Positions 8,680-17,611 are shown, counted from the first letter of the stretch. The stretch: 64,000 nucleotides of DNA from Gemmatimonadota bacterium (GCA_016714015.1 JADJNZ010000001.1:620001-684000), one strand, 5' to 3'. The notes: generated by a model from the letters alone, not told the origin. Translations and numbers: made by a program.

Positions 8680-9630
8680 TCAACTCCGGTGCGCCGCGGC
8701 GGGGACGGGGGTGAGCCACCCTCTGCTGTCGGGGGCTCGTCCGGTCACGGTGGCGAGGTACCGCTCTTGGATGGCCGCGGTGATGGGGCCTCGCCTCCCC
8801 TCCCCCACGGGTATGCGGTCGATGCTGCGGATGGGCGTGAGCTCCGCGGCCGTCCCGCTGAAGAAGACCTCGTCCGCGATGTACAGCATCTCGCGCGGCA
8901 TCAGCGTCTCCCGCACCTCGTACCCCAGGTCCTGCGCGATCGCCACGACGGTGTCGCGCGTGATCCCCTGGAGGATGCTCGCGGCGAGCGGCGCGGTGTG
9001 CAGCACCCCGTCGCGCACGACGAAGAGGTTCTCGCCGCTCCCCTCCGCCACATGGCCGGCGTAGTCGAGCATGATCCCCTCGACGTAGTCGTCGGCCTTC
9101 GCCTCGAGCTTGGTGAGCTGCGACGCGAGATAGTGGCCGCCCGCCTTCGCCATCATCGGGAGCGTGCCCGGCGCGGCGCGGCGCCAGCTGGAGACGGTGA
9201 CATCGACGCCCTGCTCGAGCGCGTCGGCGCCGAGGTAGCGCCCCATCTTCCAGAGGATGACGAACGTCTCCACCGGGGCATTGATGGGATTCACGCCCAT
9301 CTCCTGCCCCGCGCGGACGGCGAGCGGTCGGATGTAGCACTCGTCGAGCCCGTTCGCGGTGATCGTCTCGACGACGGCCGCGCAGAGCTGGTCGACTGTG
9401 TACGCCATCGGCATGCGATAGATGCGCGCCGAGTCGACGAAGCGCCGCATGTGCTCGCGGAGGCGGAAGACCGCACCACCTTCGGGGGTCCGGTAGCACC
9501 GGATCCCTTCGAAGATGCTCGAGCCGTAGTGCACGACGTGGCTCATCACGTGCAGGGTGGCGTCGTCCCACTCGACGAGCGCGCCATCCCGCCAGATCCG
9601 ATCCGTCGCGCCGGTGCCGCGTGCGGTCAT
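8680..9630 (-). CDS. ilvE: Branched-chain amino acid aminotransferase
   Basis: A 316-residue fold-type IV PLP enzyme that transaminates leucine, isoleucine and valine with 2-oxoglutarate. It has the family start (LHVMSHVVHYGSSIFEGIR), the PLP lysine in AKAGGHY at Lys162 and the YVEGIMLD segment. Length matches the E. coli enzyme (about 309). The start at 9630 lies only 19 residues before the first conserved strand. It runs in the same direction as the HNH gene with 43 nt between them. A TAGCTT element on the minus strand at 9674-9679 could serve as its -10, leaving a leader of about 37 nt. Confidence 0.95.
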   Translation of the reverse strand: MTARGTGATDRIWRDGALVEWDDATLHVMSHVVHYGSSIFEGIRCYRTPEGGAVFRLREHMRRFVDSARIYRMPMAYTVDQLCAAVVETITANGLDECYIRPLAVRAGQEMGVNPINAPVETFVILWKMGRYLGADALEQGVDVTVSSWRRAAPGTLPMMAKAGGHYLASQLTKLEAKADDYVEGIMLDYAGHVAEGSGENLFVVRDGVLHTAPLAASILQGITRDTVVAIAQDLGYEVRETLMPREMLYIADEVFFSGTAAELTPIRSIDRIPVGEGRRGPITAAIQERYLATVTGRAPDSRGWLTPVPAAAHRS

Positions 9631-9676
9631 GCCCGACCCTTATGGTTGCGAGGGGAGGGGGAAAGGACCCCGAAAG

Positions 9677-11041
9677 CTAACCGACGATGCGCGCGCGGCG
9701 CCACTCGGCCATCCGTGCTGCCGATGCGCGCACGCGATCGACCACCGCGGGGTCGAAGCCGTGCACCACGCCATCGCGCGCGCGCTCCACGCCGGCGACC
9801 ACCACGCGATGCGCATGCACGCCGGCCGACGCGAAGACCAGTGCCGCGCACGGATCCTCCGCGGGCGCGCCGAGCGCGTCGATGCGGAAGGCGACGAGGT
9901 CGGCCTGCTTCCCTGCCTCGAGCGCGCCGATCTCACGGTCCAGCCGCAGAGCTTCCGCGCCGCCGAGCGTCGCGAGCCGGAACGCGTCGCGCGCCGGGAG
10001 CAGGTCGGCGCGTCCGGTGCGCGCGCGCTGCGCGAGCGCCGCGAGCCGGGCCTCGCCGAGCAGATCCATCGCGTCGTTCGACGCCATGGAATCGGAGCCG
10101 AGTCCCACCCGCGCTCCCGCGGCGACGAACTCCGCGAGCGGCGCCGTGCCGTGCCCGAGCTTGGCGTTCGAGGCCGGGCAGTGCGCGACCCCGCATCCGG
10201 CGTCGGCGATCCGGTGCACGTCCGTATGGCTCGCGCGGACGCAGTGGATGAGCAGCGTCCGCTCGCGCAGCAGCCCGGCCGCGTCGAGCAGCGCGACCGG
10301 ACCGCTCGCGCGCGGCGCGACGGCGATCCCCCGCCCGCGCAGGAAGGGTGCGAACGCCCCTTCCCCGCGCACGACGAGCGCCTGCTCGTCCTCGCTCTCG
10401 GCCACGTGCACCGCCACCGGGAGCGCCTTGCGCGCGGCGAAGGCGGCGACGGCGCGGAAGAGGTCGTCCGAGACCGAGTAGGGCGCGTGCGGCGAGACCC
10501 CCACCTGCACGAGCGGCGTCGCGTCGGCGCGCATCGCGCGCACCGCCTCCTCGAGGTAGCGCATCGCATCGCCGCACTGCCGCGGGTCGGGGCCGAAGAC
10601 CTCGCGGAAGGCGATGCCGCGCACGCCGAGCGCGCGCATCGCGTCGAAGGCCGCCCGGTTGTCCGCCGTGTCGCCGAAGGTCGTGATGCCGCGCGACAGT
10701 CCTTCGGCGACGCCGAGGAGCGCGGCGTCGGCGAACTCGGGTGCGGTGAGCAGGTCGCGCTTGGCGCTGGAGAGCGTACGGACCCAGTCGTAGAAGCCGA
10801 GGTCCTCGAGTCCGCCGCGCATCATGGTGAGGTCGAGATGCGTGTGCGCGTTCACGAGGCCGGGCGTGAGGATGCAGTCGCCCAGCTCCTCGTCGCGCGC
10901 GCCGGGTGCCGCCGCGGGCGCATCGGCGCGCCGCCCGACCCAGGTGATGCGGTCGCCCTCGGTGATGACCGTCCCGTCGGCGATCGGCGGCGTCGCGACC
11001 GGGAGGACCCAGCGCGCATGCCAGCGGACCGGCGTGGTCAC
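9677..11041 (-). CDS. TRZ/ATZ-family amidohydrolase
   Basis: A 454-residue metal-dependent hydrolase of the cytosine-deaminase/chlorohydrolase branch. Metal ligands are visible: HTH at 66-68, His in VSPHAPYS, His in VAVHVAES, and Asp in GLGSDS. The N- and C-terminal parts form the small composite beta domain. Candidate substrates in this family include aminated purine nucleosides (S-adenosylhomocysteine deaminase, aminodeoxyfutalosine deaminase) and triazines; the sequence alone does not choose. The start is GTG at 11041, overlapping the PBP stop in GTGA, so translation is coupled to the PBP1A gene. A much longer open frame upstream in the same phase is only the shadow of the PBP gene. Confidence 0.88.
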   Translation of the reverse strand: MTTPVRWHARWVLPVATPPIADGTVITEGDRITWVGRRADAPAAAPGARDEELGDCILTPGLVNAHTHLDLTMMRGGLEDLGFYDWVRTLSSAKRDLLTAPEFADAALLGVAEGLSRGITTFGDTADNRAAFDAMRALGVRGIAFREVFGPDPRQCGDAMRYLEEAVRAMRADATPLVQVGVSPHAPYSVSDDLFRAVAAFAARKALPVAVHVAESEDEQALVVRGEGAFAPFLRGRGIAVAPRASGPVALLDAAGLLRERTLLIHCVRASHTDVHRIADAGCGVAHCPASNAKLGHGTAPLAEFVAAGARVGLGSDSMASNDAMDLLGEARLAALAQRARTGRADLLPARDAFRLATLGGAEALRLDREIGALEAGKQADLVAFRIDALGAPAEDPCAALVFASAGVHAHRVVVAGVERARDGVVHGFDPAVVDRVRASAARMAEWRRARIVG

Positions 11042-13119
11042 GGGATCTTGGTGCACTCGGACTGCGGCTCGGTCCCGGGGAGGAAGTACTCCATCCGCAC
11101 CGAGTCGGACATGCAGGCGGGGCCGGCGCGGAGGCCGGTCACCGGATCGATCAGCATCGAGATGATCCCGAACGGCCGCGGCCAGTCCGGCGGCGACGGC
11201 TTCCGCTCGTAGACCTCGCGCATGAACGCGGTCCACGCCGGCGCGGCGAGCTGGCCACCCTGCGCGTTGTCCTTGATGCGCTTGGGCTGGTCGAAGCCCA
11301 TCCAGACGCCGGCGACGAGGTCGGTGGTGTAGCCGATGAACCAGACGTCGGTGTACTCGTTGGTCGTGCCGGTCTTGCCGGCGGCGGGGAGCGTGAAGCC
11401 GCCGCTGCGCACGCGCGTGCCGGAGCCGCGCGTGAGGACGTCCTTCATCATGTCCACCATGATCCACGCCTCCTCGCGCCCGAGGACCTGGATGCGCTCC
11501 GGCTCGGCCTCGAAGAGGCGGCGGCCGTCGAGCGTCTCCACGCGGAGGATCGGCTGCGCCGGCACGCGCCAGCCGAGGTTGGCGAAGGTGGCGTAGCTCG
11601 CGACCATCTCCAGCGGATAGACCTCGGCCGAACCGAGCGCGATGGAGGGGAAGGGCGGGACGCGCGTGGTGAGGCCGAAGTTCTTCGCCATCTCCACCAC
11701 GCCGCTCTCGCCGAGCTCCATGGTGAGGCGGATGGCGGGGAGGTTGCGCGACTGGTAGAGCGCGCGGCGCATGGTCACGCGGCCCTCGAACTTGTTGTCG
11801 TAGTTCTGCGGCGTCCACAGGGAGCCGTCGAGCTGCGGGACCTCGATGGGCTCGTCGTCGAGGAAATAGGACGGCGGACGGCCGGTCTGGATGGCGGTGG
11901 CGTAGACGATGGGCTTGAAGGTCGAGCCCGGCTGCCGGAGCGCGCGCGTCACGCGGTCGAACTTGCTGTCGTCGAAGTCGCGGCCGCCGACGAGGGCGCG
12001 CACGGCGCCGTTGCGCGGGTCGATCGCGACGAAGGCGCCCTGCAGGTACGGCGAGTTGGCGGCGGACTCGTCGTTCGTCCCCGCCGCCGCCTTGGCCATG
12101 TAGGCCTCGTAGGTGTCGTGCGGATACGGGCCGAAGGTGCCGGCCTCCACCGCGCGCAGCTGCCGCTCCATCGCGCGCTCGGCGGCGCCCTGCATGTCGA
12201 GGTCGAGCGAGGTCATCACGCGGAGCCCCTGCTCGTACGCCTGCTTGCCGAAGCGCTTCACGAGCTCGGCGCGCACCCACTCGACGAAGTAGGGCGCGAT
12301 CTCGCCCGCGCCGCGCGCCGGGCGGTAGAGGCGGAGCGGGTACGCCTTGGCGACCGAGGCGTCGGCGTCGGAGAGCGCGCCCTCGCGACGCATGAGCTCG
12401 AGCACCGTGTTGCGGCGCTGGATGGCGCGGTCGGGGAAACGGCGCGGGTTGTAGCGCGACGGCGCCTTGGGGAGCGCGGCGAGCATCGCGCCCTCGGCGA
12501 CGGTGAGCTCGTTGATGGGGCGGCCGAAGTAGCGCTGCGCCGCCGACTCCACGCCGTAGGCGCCGGAGCCGAAGGGGATCTGGTTCAGGTAGAGCTCGAG
12601 GATGCGTTCCTTGCTGAACTTCGTCTCGAGCTCGCGGGCGACCTTCGCCTCGCGGAACTTGCGGAGCACGTTCTGCAGCGCGTTGCGCGCCTTGCTGCGC
12701 GAGGGGAGCTGCTCGGGGAAGATGTTCCGCGCGAGCTGCATGGTGATGGTCGAGAAGCCCTCGGACATGCCGCCGGCCTTCACGTTGGCCCAGACCGACC
12801 CGAGGACGCGGATGTAGTCGATGCCCGCGTGGCGGTAGTAGCGCTTGTCCTCGGTCATGACGAAGGCGTCGATGACGTGCTGCGGCACCTGCTCGAGGCG
12901 CACGACCGAACGGCGCTCGAGCCCGACCTCGGCGATGAAGCGGCCGTCGGCGGCGTAGAGGCGGGCCGGCTGCGCGGGCCGGTACTCGTCGAACTGCGCG
13001 ATCGACGGGCAGGCATCGCCGGCGCAGAGGAACCAGGACCAGTAGGCCGCGAAGCCGGCGAGGCCGACGATGCCGAGGCCGACGGCGGAGAGGGCGAGGA
13101 TGAGGAGTTTGCGCTTCAT
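11038..13119 (-). CDS. Bifunctional class A penicillin-binding protein, PBP1A type
   Basis: A 693-residue cell-wall synthase anchored by an N-terminal membrane helix (residues 5-27). The GT51 glycosyltransferase domain has its catalytic Glu in TEDKRYYRH (Glu90), plus GFSTITMQLARN (121-132) and ERILELYLNQIPFG. The transpeptidase domain has the serine motif GSTFK (Ser399, Lys402), SRN (457-459) and KTGT (582-585), so both activities should be intact. The length is modest for PBP1A, and no long insertion between the domains is evident. It is transcribed divergently from tyrS, with the amidohydrolase overlapping its 3' end by 4 nt. Confidence 0.95.
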   Translation of the reverse strand: MKRKLLILALSAVGLGIVGLAGFAAYWSWFLCAGDACPSIAQFDEYRPAQPARLYAADGRFIAEVGLERRSVVRLEQVPQHVIDAFVMTEDKRYYRHAGIDYIRVLGSVWANVKAGGMSEGFSTITMQLARNIFPEQLPSRSKARNALQNVLRKFREAKVARELETKFSKERILELYLNQIPFGSGAYGVESAAQRYFGRPINELTVAEGAMLAALPKAPSRYNPRRFPDRAIQRRNTVLELMRREGALSDADASVAKAYPLRLYRPARGAGEIAPYFVEWVRAELVKRFGKQAYEQGLRVMTSLDLDMQGAAERAMERQLRAVEAGTFGPYPHDTYEAYMAKAAAGTNDESAANSPYLQGAFVAIDPRNGAVRALVGGRDFDDSKFDRVTRALRQPGSTFKPIVYATAIQTGRPPSYFLDDEPIEVPQLDGSLWTPQNYDNKFEGRVTMRRALYQSRNLPAIRLTMELGESGVVEMAKNFGLTTRVPPFPSIALGSAEVYPLEMVASYATFANLGWRVPAQPILRVETLDGRRLFEAEPERIQVLGREEAWIMVDMMKDVLTRGSGTRVRSGGFTLPAAGKTGTTNEYTDVWFIGYTTDLVAGVWMGFDQPKRIKDNAQGGQLAAPAWTAFMREVYERKPSPPDWPRPFGIISMLIDPVTGLRAGPACMSDSVRMEYFLPGTEPQSECTKIP

Positions 13120-13131
13120 CGCGATGGGCGG

Positions 13132-13137
13132 AAGCTA
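13132..13137 (-). promoter_or_regulatory. Possible -10 element of the PBP1A gene
   Basis: TAGCTT on the minus strand, 12 nt before the ATG at 13119, which would give a leader of about 5 nt. It matches the TANNNT form seen before other genes here. No clear -35 was found. Confidence 0.4.
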
Positions 13138-13183
13138 GGCCCGTGAGGGGGGTGGGGCAACGCGCGAGGCGCACGCGTCGGGA

Positions 13184-13212
13184 CTGACTTCACCGCGCCT
13201 CCCCCCTACCTT
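13184..13212 (+). promoter_or_regulatory. tyrS promoter, probably leaderless
   Basis: CTGACT (13184-13189), a 17-nt spacer and TACCTT (13207-13212). The ATG begins 7 nt after the -10, so transcription would start at or next to the A of the start codon. No Shine-Dalgarno is present. Confidence 0.65.
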
Positions 13213-13218
13213 TCCGGC

Positions 13219-14523
13219 ATGGCGAACGTTCCCTCCTCCCCCTCCCTGCCGCTGCTCGAGGAACTCGAGTGGCGCGGCCTCCTGTTCCAGCAGACGGAGG
13301 GGGCGGCGGCCGCCCTCGCCAAGGGGCCGGTGAAGGGCTATTGCGGGTTCGACCCGACGGCCGAGTCGCTGCATGTGGGGAACCTCGTGTCGATCATGGG
13401 GCTCGTGCGCCTCGCGCGCGCCGGCCACACCGCCGTCGCGCTGGTGGGCGGCGGCACGGCGATGATCGGCGACCCGAGCGGCAAGTCGGAGGAGCGTCCC
13501 ATCCGCGCCGCCGAGGAGATCGCGGCCAACGCGCGGCTCATCGAGACGCAGATCCGCCGCGTGATCTCGAACGCCCTCGGCGGCTCCGACGCCGGCGACC
13601 GCGTGGTGTTCCGGAACAACGCCGACTGGCTCGGCGCGCTCGGGCTGATCCCGTTCCTGCGCGACACCGGGAAGCACTTCACCGTGAACTGGATGATGCA
13701 GAAGGACTCGGTGAAGTCGCGGATGGACGCGGGGATCTCGTTCACCGAGTTCAGCTACATGCTGCTGCAGGCGCATGACTTCCTGCACCTGCACCAGCAC
13801 GACGGCGTGACGCTGCAGCTGGGCGGGAGCGACCAGTTCGGCAACATCACCGCGGGGACGGAGCTCGTCCGCCGCGCGGCGCGCGGCGAGGCGCATGGCG
13901 TGACCTTCCCGCTGCTGACCGACGCGAACGGGAAGAAGTTCGGGAAGACCGAGTCGGGCGCGGTGTGGCTCGATGCGGAGCGGACGAGCCCGTACCAGTT
14001 CTACCAGTTCTGGATCAACGCCGGCGACGCGGACGTGGGGCGGTTGCTGCGCACGTTCACGCTGCTCGACCGCGCGACGATCGAGGGGATCGAGGCGGCG
14101 CATGCGGCGTCGCCGCACCTGCGCGAGGGACAGAAGCGGCTCGCGTGGGAGGTGACGGCGATGATCCACGGCGAGGCCGCGGCCGCACTGGCGAAGCGCG
14201 TGTCGGACACGGTGTTCGACAAGAAGACCGACGCGCACGCGCTCGACGACACCGTGTTCACGACGCTCGCCGCGGAGATGCCGTCGGTGCGCGTGCAGGC
14301 CGTGGACGGCCAGGTGGACATCGTCGCGGTGCTGGAGCAGGCGTTCGGGCTGTCGAAGACGGCGGCGCGGAAGCTGATCCAGCAGGGGGCGGTGACGATG
14401 AACGGGGGGAAGCTGGCGAGCGATGTGCAGCTGGTGCCGGCGCAGGAGTCGGTGCGCGGGCGGTGGTTGCTGGTGCGGAAGGGGGGGCGGGATATCGCGA
14501 TCGGGGAGATCGGCGCCGCCTGA
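13219..14523 (+). CDS. tyrS: Tyrosyl-tRNA synthetase
   Basis: A 434-residue class I aminoacyl-tRNA synthetase charging tRNA-Tyr. The HIGH-type motif is HVGN at 52-55, and the KMSKS-type loop is KFGKT at 240-244 followed by ESG. The C-terminal S4 RNA-binding domain is about 365-430 (GLSKTAARKLIQQGAVTMNG). The order of motifs and the size match the bacterial TyrRS form. It is a monocistronic gene transcribed divergently from PBP1A and convergent with the VOC gene. Confidence 0.97.
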   Translation: MANVPSSPSLPLLEELEWRGLLFQQTEGAAAALAKGPVKGYCGFDPTAESLHVGNLVSIMGLVRLARAGHTAVALVGGGTAMIGDPSGKSEERPIRAAEEIAANARLIETQIRRVISNALGGSDAGDRVVFRNNADWLGALGLIPFLRDTGKHFTVNWMMQKDSVKSRMDAGISFTEFSYMLLQAHDFLHLHQHDGVTLQLGGSDQFGNITAGTELVRRAARGEAHGVTFPLLTDANGKKFGKTESGAVWLDAERTSPYQFYQFWINAGDADVGRLLRTFTLLDRATIEGIEAAHAASPHLREGQKRLAWEVTAMIHGEAAAALAKRVSDTVFDKKTDAHALDDTVFTTLAAEMPSVRVQAVDGQVDIVAVLEQAFGLSKTAARKLIQQGAVTMNGGKLASDVQLVPAQESVRGRWLLVRKGGRDIAIGEIGAA

Positions 14524-14531
14524 CGCGCGTT

Positions 14532-14561
14532 CCTGCTCAGCCGTTCGCCGGCCCGAGCAGG
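14532..14561. terminator. Possible convergent terminator between tyrS and the VOC gene
   Basis: CCTGCTC and GAGCAGG form a 7-bp perfect stem with a 16-nt loop that itself contains GCCG/CGGC. It starts 9 nt after the tyrS stop and overlaps the last codons of the VOC gene. Confidence 0.45.
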
Positions 14562-14938
14562 TCCCACTTGTTCCCTTCGCAGTCCTCGAACACCACCACG
14601 CTGCCGTAGTCCTCGCGGCGCGGCGTGCCGTGGAACCGAACCCCCGCGGCGACCATGCGCGCGTGCACCGCGTCGAAGTCCTCGACGCGGAGGAAGAACC
14701 CCACCCGCCCCGCGAACTGCGCACCGATCGCCCCTTCCTGCGTCGCGCCATCGGCGCGCGCGAGGAGAATACCCGTGCCGCCCTCGGGCGGACGCACGAC
14801 GACCCACCGCTTCGGACGGCCATCGTTCGTGAGCGACGGACGATCCTCGGCGAGCACGAAGCCGAGCACGTCGACGAAGAAGCGGATCGCGGGATCGTAG
14901 TCGCGCACCACGAGCGCGACGAGGTCGAGGTGCGGCAT
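14537..14938 (-). CDS. VOC-family (glyoxalase/bleomycin-resistance fold) protein
   Basis: A 133-residue single-domain protein with the paired beta-alpha-beta-beta-beta modules of the vicinal oxygen chelate superfamily. The first module starts LDLVALVVRDYDPAIRFFVD and the second GRVGFFLRVEDFDAVHARM. The terminal EDCEGNKWDLLGP is typical of lactoylglutathione-lyase-like members. The substrate cannot be told. It follows the small Feo gene by 19 nt in the same direction, so it may be cotranscribed with feoAB, although no functional link is known. Confidence 0.85.
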   Translation of the reverse strand: MPHLDLVALVVRDYDPAIRFFVDVLGFVLAEDRPSLTNDGRPKRWVVVRPPEGGTGILLARADGATQEGAIGAQFAGRVGFFLRVEDFDAVHARMVAAGVRFHGTPRREDYGSVVVFEDCEGNKWDLLGPANG

Positions 14939-14957
14939 CAGCGGCCGGGCGCGCGGA

Positions 14958-15086
14958 TCAGTGCGCGCAGTTGTCGCAGCTCGGGCCCTGCGCCTTCCGC
15001 GCCCGCGCCTGGAGCACCGCGCGCCGCACCAGCCAGGCCGCGGCCGCGGCGACGATCGCGAGCGCGAGGAAGGTGTCGGTGGTCAT
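14958..15086 (-). CDS. FeoB-associated Cys-rich membrane peptide
   Basis: A 42-residue peptide beginning 2 nt after the feoB stop. It has one membrane helix (about residues 4-20), a short basic segment and the C-terminal motif CDNCAH with two cysteines. This is the layout of the FeoB-associated Cys-rich proteins that follow feoB in many bacteria. They are thought to assist ferrous iron uptake, with a role that is still loosely defined. The ATG at 15086 is chosen because it directly follows feoB; the longer open frame upstream is a shadow of feoB. Confidence 0.8.
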   Translation of the reverse strand: MTTDTFLALAIVAAAAAWLVRRAVLQARARKAQGPSCDNCAH

Positions 15087-15088
15087 GC

Positions 15089-17227
15089 TCAAGCATACCC
15101 CAGTGCGCGCCCGACGGTCACCACCAGCCAGGCCGCGCCGTACGCGAGCGCGAGCATGTAGCCGAACTGCACGCCCGCCCACTTCCACCCGAGCCTGCCG
15201 CCCCCCGCCTCGCGCACCGTCACCGCGATGGTGCTCATGCACATCAGCGCGTAAACGTAGAAGACCATGAGGCCCACCGCGATGAGCGGCGTGTACGCCG
15301 GGGAGCCGTCGGCGCGGACCTCGCTGCGGAGCTTGTCCTGCAGCAGCGCGTCATCGGTGCCGCCCACGCCGTAGATCGTCCCCATCGTCGAGACGAACAC
15401 CTCGCGCGCCGCGAAGCTCGCGACGATGCTCACGCCGATCTTCCAGTCGTAGCCGAGCGGCCGCACCACCGGCTCGATCGCGTGGCCGAAGCCGCCGAGC
15501 ATCGAGTGCGCGAGTTGCTGCTCCTGCTGCTGCTCCACCGGGAGCGTGGGATCGACGTCGGCCTTGGGATAGGTCGCGAGCGCCCAGAGGATGATGCTCA
15601 GGCTGAGGATCACCGTCCCCGCGCGGCGCAGGAAGAGCTGGCAGCGCTGCCAGACGGAGACGCCGAGCGAGCGGAGCGCCGGCATGCGGTAGGGCGGCAG
15701 CTCGAGGATCATCGGCCGCACCGGGCCGCGGAGGAGCGTCCCGCGGAACAGCGCCGCCACGCCGAGCGCGGTCACCGTGCCGAGAAGGTACATCGCGAGC
15801 ATCGTCGCGCCCTGCAGGTCGAGCCCGGGGAAGAGCGGCAGCGCGGGGACGAAGGTCGCGATGAGCAGCGTGTACACCGGCAACCGCGCCGAGCAGCTCA
15901 TGAGCGGCACGACCATGATCGTCGCCAGCCGGTCCTTCGGGTCCTCGATGGTGCGCGTCGCCATGATGCCGGGCACCGCGCAGGCGTAGCCGGAGAGCAT
16001 GGGGATGAAGCTCTTCCCGTGCAGCCCCACGCGCCGCATCACGCGGTCCATCAGGAAGGCGGCGCGCGCCATGTAGCCGCTCTGCTCCAGCACGCCGATG
16101 AACGCGAAGAGGAAGGCGATCTGCGGCAGGAAGACGAGCACCGAGCCGACGCCGGCGAAGATGCCGTCCACCACGAGCGACCGCACGTCGCCCTCGGGGA
16201 TCAGGCCGCCCACCGCCGCGCCGACGGCGTGGATGGTGGCCTCGATCGCATCCTGCAGCGGCGTCGCCCAGCTGAAGACGGCCTGGAAGACGAGCGCCAT
16301 CACCGCGAGGAAGAGGATCGGTCCGCCCAGGCGGTGCAATGCGACCGCGTCGAGCTTGTCGCTCCAGGTCCCGAGCGACCGCGCCTTCCGCGTCACGGTG
16401 CGCGAGACCACGCCGCCGATCCACCCGTACCGCGACTCGGCCTCCACCCGTTCCGGGATCAGGCCCACGTCGCGCAGCGCGCCGCGCGCGTCGTCGAGGA
16501 GGCGCGGGAGGTCGGGCACGTGCGCGAGGTGCGCCTCGCGCGTGCTCACGCCGAGGAGGCGGAGCGATTCCATCGCCGCGGCCGACGGGGCGAGGCCGCT
16601 CTGCACGAGCTGCGTCTCGAGCGGGCCGAGCGCGGCATCGACGTCGGGTGCGAGGGTGAAGCGGCGCGCGGGCGGCGGCAGCGTCGCCGCGATGAGGATC
16701 GCCTGCTTGAGCGGGTCGATCCCCTCGCCGCGCGACGCGATGGTCGGCACGATCGGGACGCCCATCTCGTGGATCAGCGCGGGCACATCGACCGTGATCC
16801 CCTTGTCCGCGGCCGCGTCCACCTGGTTGAGCGCGATGACGACCGGCAACCCGAGCTCGCAGACCTGGCTCGCGAGGAAGAGGTTCCGCTCGAGGTGCGA
16901 CGCATCGACGACGACGAGCACGACCTGCGGCCGCCAGTGCGCCTGGTCGCGGCCGAGCAGCACCTCGAGCGCGATCGCCTCGTCGGGCGAGCCGGCGGAG
17001 AGCGAGTAGCTGCCGGGGAGGTCGAGCACCGCGATGCGGCGCCCGTCGGCCATGCGGTACGCCCCTTCGACGCGCTCGACGGTGACGCCGGCGAAGTTGC
17101 CGACGCGCTGCCGGAGTCCGGTCAGCGCGTTGAAGAGGGTCGTCTTCCCGGTGTTCGGATTGCCGATGATGGCAACGCGCAGCGGCTCGGTGGCGGTGAG
17201 CCGCTCCGGCCCGACGGTGGTGCTCAC
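15089..17227 (-). CDS. feoB: Ferrous iron transport protein B
   Basis: A 712-residue inner-membrane Fe(II) transporter with an N-terminal G domain. The G1 motif GNPNTGKTT is at 22-30, with DLPGSYSL (G3) and NQVD (G4) downstream, followed by a helical GDI domain and two Gate repeats with many TM segments (PMLSGYACAVPGIMATRTI is one conserved stretch). The start is taken as GTG at 17227, one base after the feoA stop; an ATG 42 nt upstream lies inside feoA. It is the middle gene of feoA-feoB-small peptide and should be induced under iron limitation through the Fur-like site upstream of feoA. Confidence 0.95.
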   Translation of the reverse strand: MSTTVGPERLTATEPLRVAIIGNPNTGKTTLFNALTGLRQRVGNFAGVTVERVEGAYRMADGRRIAVLDLPGSYSLSAGSPDEAIALEVLLGRDQAHWRPQVVLVVVDASHLERNLFLASQVCELGLPVVIALNQVDAAADKGITVDVPALIHEMGVPIVPTIASRGEGIDPLKQAILIAATLPPPARRFTLAPDVDAALGPLETQLVQSGLAPSAAAMESLRLLGVSTREAHLAHVPDLPRLLDDARGALRDVGLIPERVEAESRYGWIGGVVSRTVTRKARSLGTWSDKLDAVALHRLGGPILFLAVMALVFQAVFSWATPLQDAIEATIHAVGAAVGGLIPEGDVRSLVVDGIFAGVGSVLVFLPQIAFLFAFIGVLEQSGYMARAAFLMDRVMRRVGLHGKSFIPMLSGYACAVPGIMATRTIEDPKDRLATIMVVPLMSCSARLPVYTLLIATFVPALPLFPGLDLQGATMLAMYLLGTVTALGVAALFRGTLLRGPVRPMILELPPYRMPALRSLGVSVWQRCQLFLRRAGTVILSLSIILWALATYPKADVDPTLPVEQQQEQQLAHSMLGGFGHAIEPVVRPLGYDWKIGVSIVASFAAREVFVSTMGTIYGVGGTDDALLQDKLRSEVRADGSPAYTPLIAVGLMVFYVYALMCMSTIAVTVREAGGGRLGWKWAGVQFGYMLALAYGAAWLVVTVGRALGYA

Positions 17228-17228
17228 G

Positions 17229-17498
17229 TCAGCTCGCGGCGCGTCCCTGCGGACGGACGGTGATGCCACCGGCGAGGTCGGCGCCGAGCGCGAGGCGCGT
17301 GCCGCTCACGTCGACGAGGAGGCAGTGGCGCTTGCCGACCACCGAGACCTGCGCGCCCTCGTACACGCCGAGCGCCCGGAGGCGGCACGCATCACGCTCG
17401 CCGCACTCGATCGCGACCACCGTCGCCGCCGCACCCGTCTCGGAATCGACGAGGGGGCAGGTGCAGACGGGGAGTTCGCGGGAGTTGGGCGCGGTCAT
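17229..17498 (-). CDS. feoA: Ferrous iron transport protein A (SH3-like)
   Basis: An 89-residue cytoplasmic protein with the FeoA SH3-like fold: CRLRALGVYEGAQVSVVGKR in the first half and a terminal GADLAGGITVRPQG. The N-terminal 35 residues hold four cysteines (CTC, ECGERDAC), more than usual, and could bind metal or a cluster. The gene is the first of the feo operon, with its promoter and a Fur-like box in the 100 nt upstream. FeoA is known to interact with FeoB and to be needed for uptake. Confidence 0.9.
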   Translation of the reverse strand: MTAPNSRELPVCTCPLVDSETGAAATVVAIECGERDACRLRALGVYEGAQVSVVGKRHCLLVDVSGTRLALGADLAGGITVRPQGRAAS

Positions 17499-17552
17499 CT
17501 CAGTGGAGCTCGCAGTGCGTAACGAGTGTGTTCTCAGCGTGCGACAGCGTGA

Positions 17553-17567
17553 TGAGAATGGTTCTCA
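17553..17567 (-). promoter_or_regulatory. Fur-type operator of the feo operon
   Basis: TGAGAATGGTTCTCA is a near-perfect 7-1-7 inverted repeat and matches 11 of 14 defined positions of TGATAATNATTATCA. It lies 55-69 nt upstream of feoA and just downstream of the predicted transcription start, where a repressor would block initiation or early elongation. A second half-site TTCTCA is at 17531-17536. Confidence 0.7.
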
Positions 17568-17581
17568 ATGGCTGTAGATGT

Positions 17582-17611
17582 AGTGTAATCCGCCATTTGG
17601 GGGCCGCACAA
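17582..17611 (-). promoter_or_regulatory. Predicted feoA promoter
   Basis: On the minus strand: TTGTGC (17611-17606), an 18-nt spacer and TACACT (17587-17582). The start of transcription would fall near 17575, with the Fur-like box at about +8 to +22. Confidence 0.5.

Noticed and set aside
14423..17263. Long plus-strand frame across VOC and feoB
   Set aside because: It is antisense to well-supported feo genes and has no domain or ribosome binding site.
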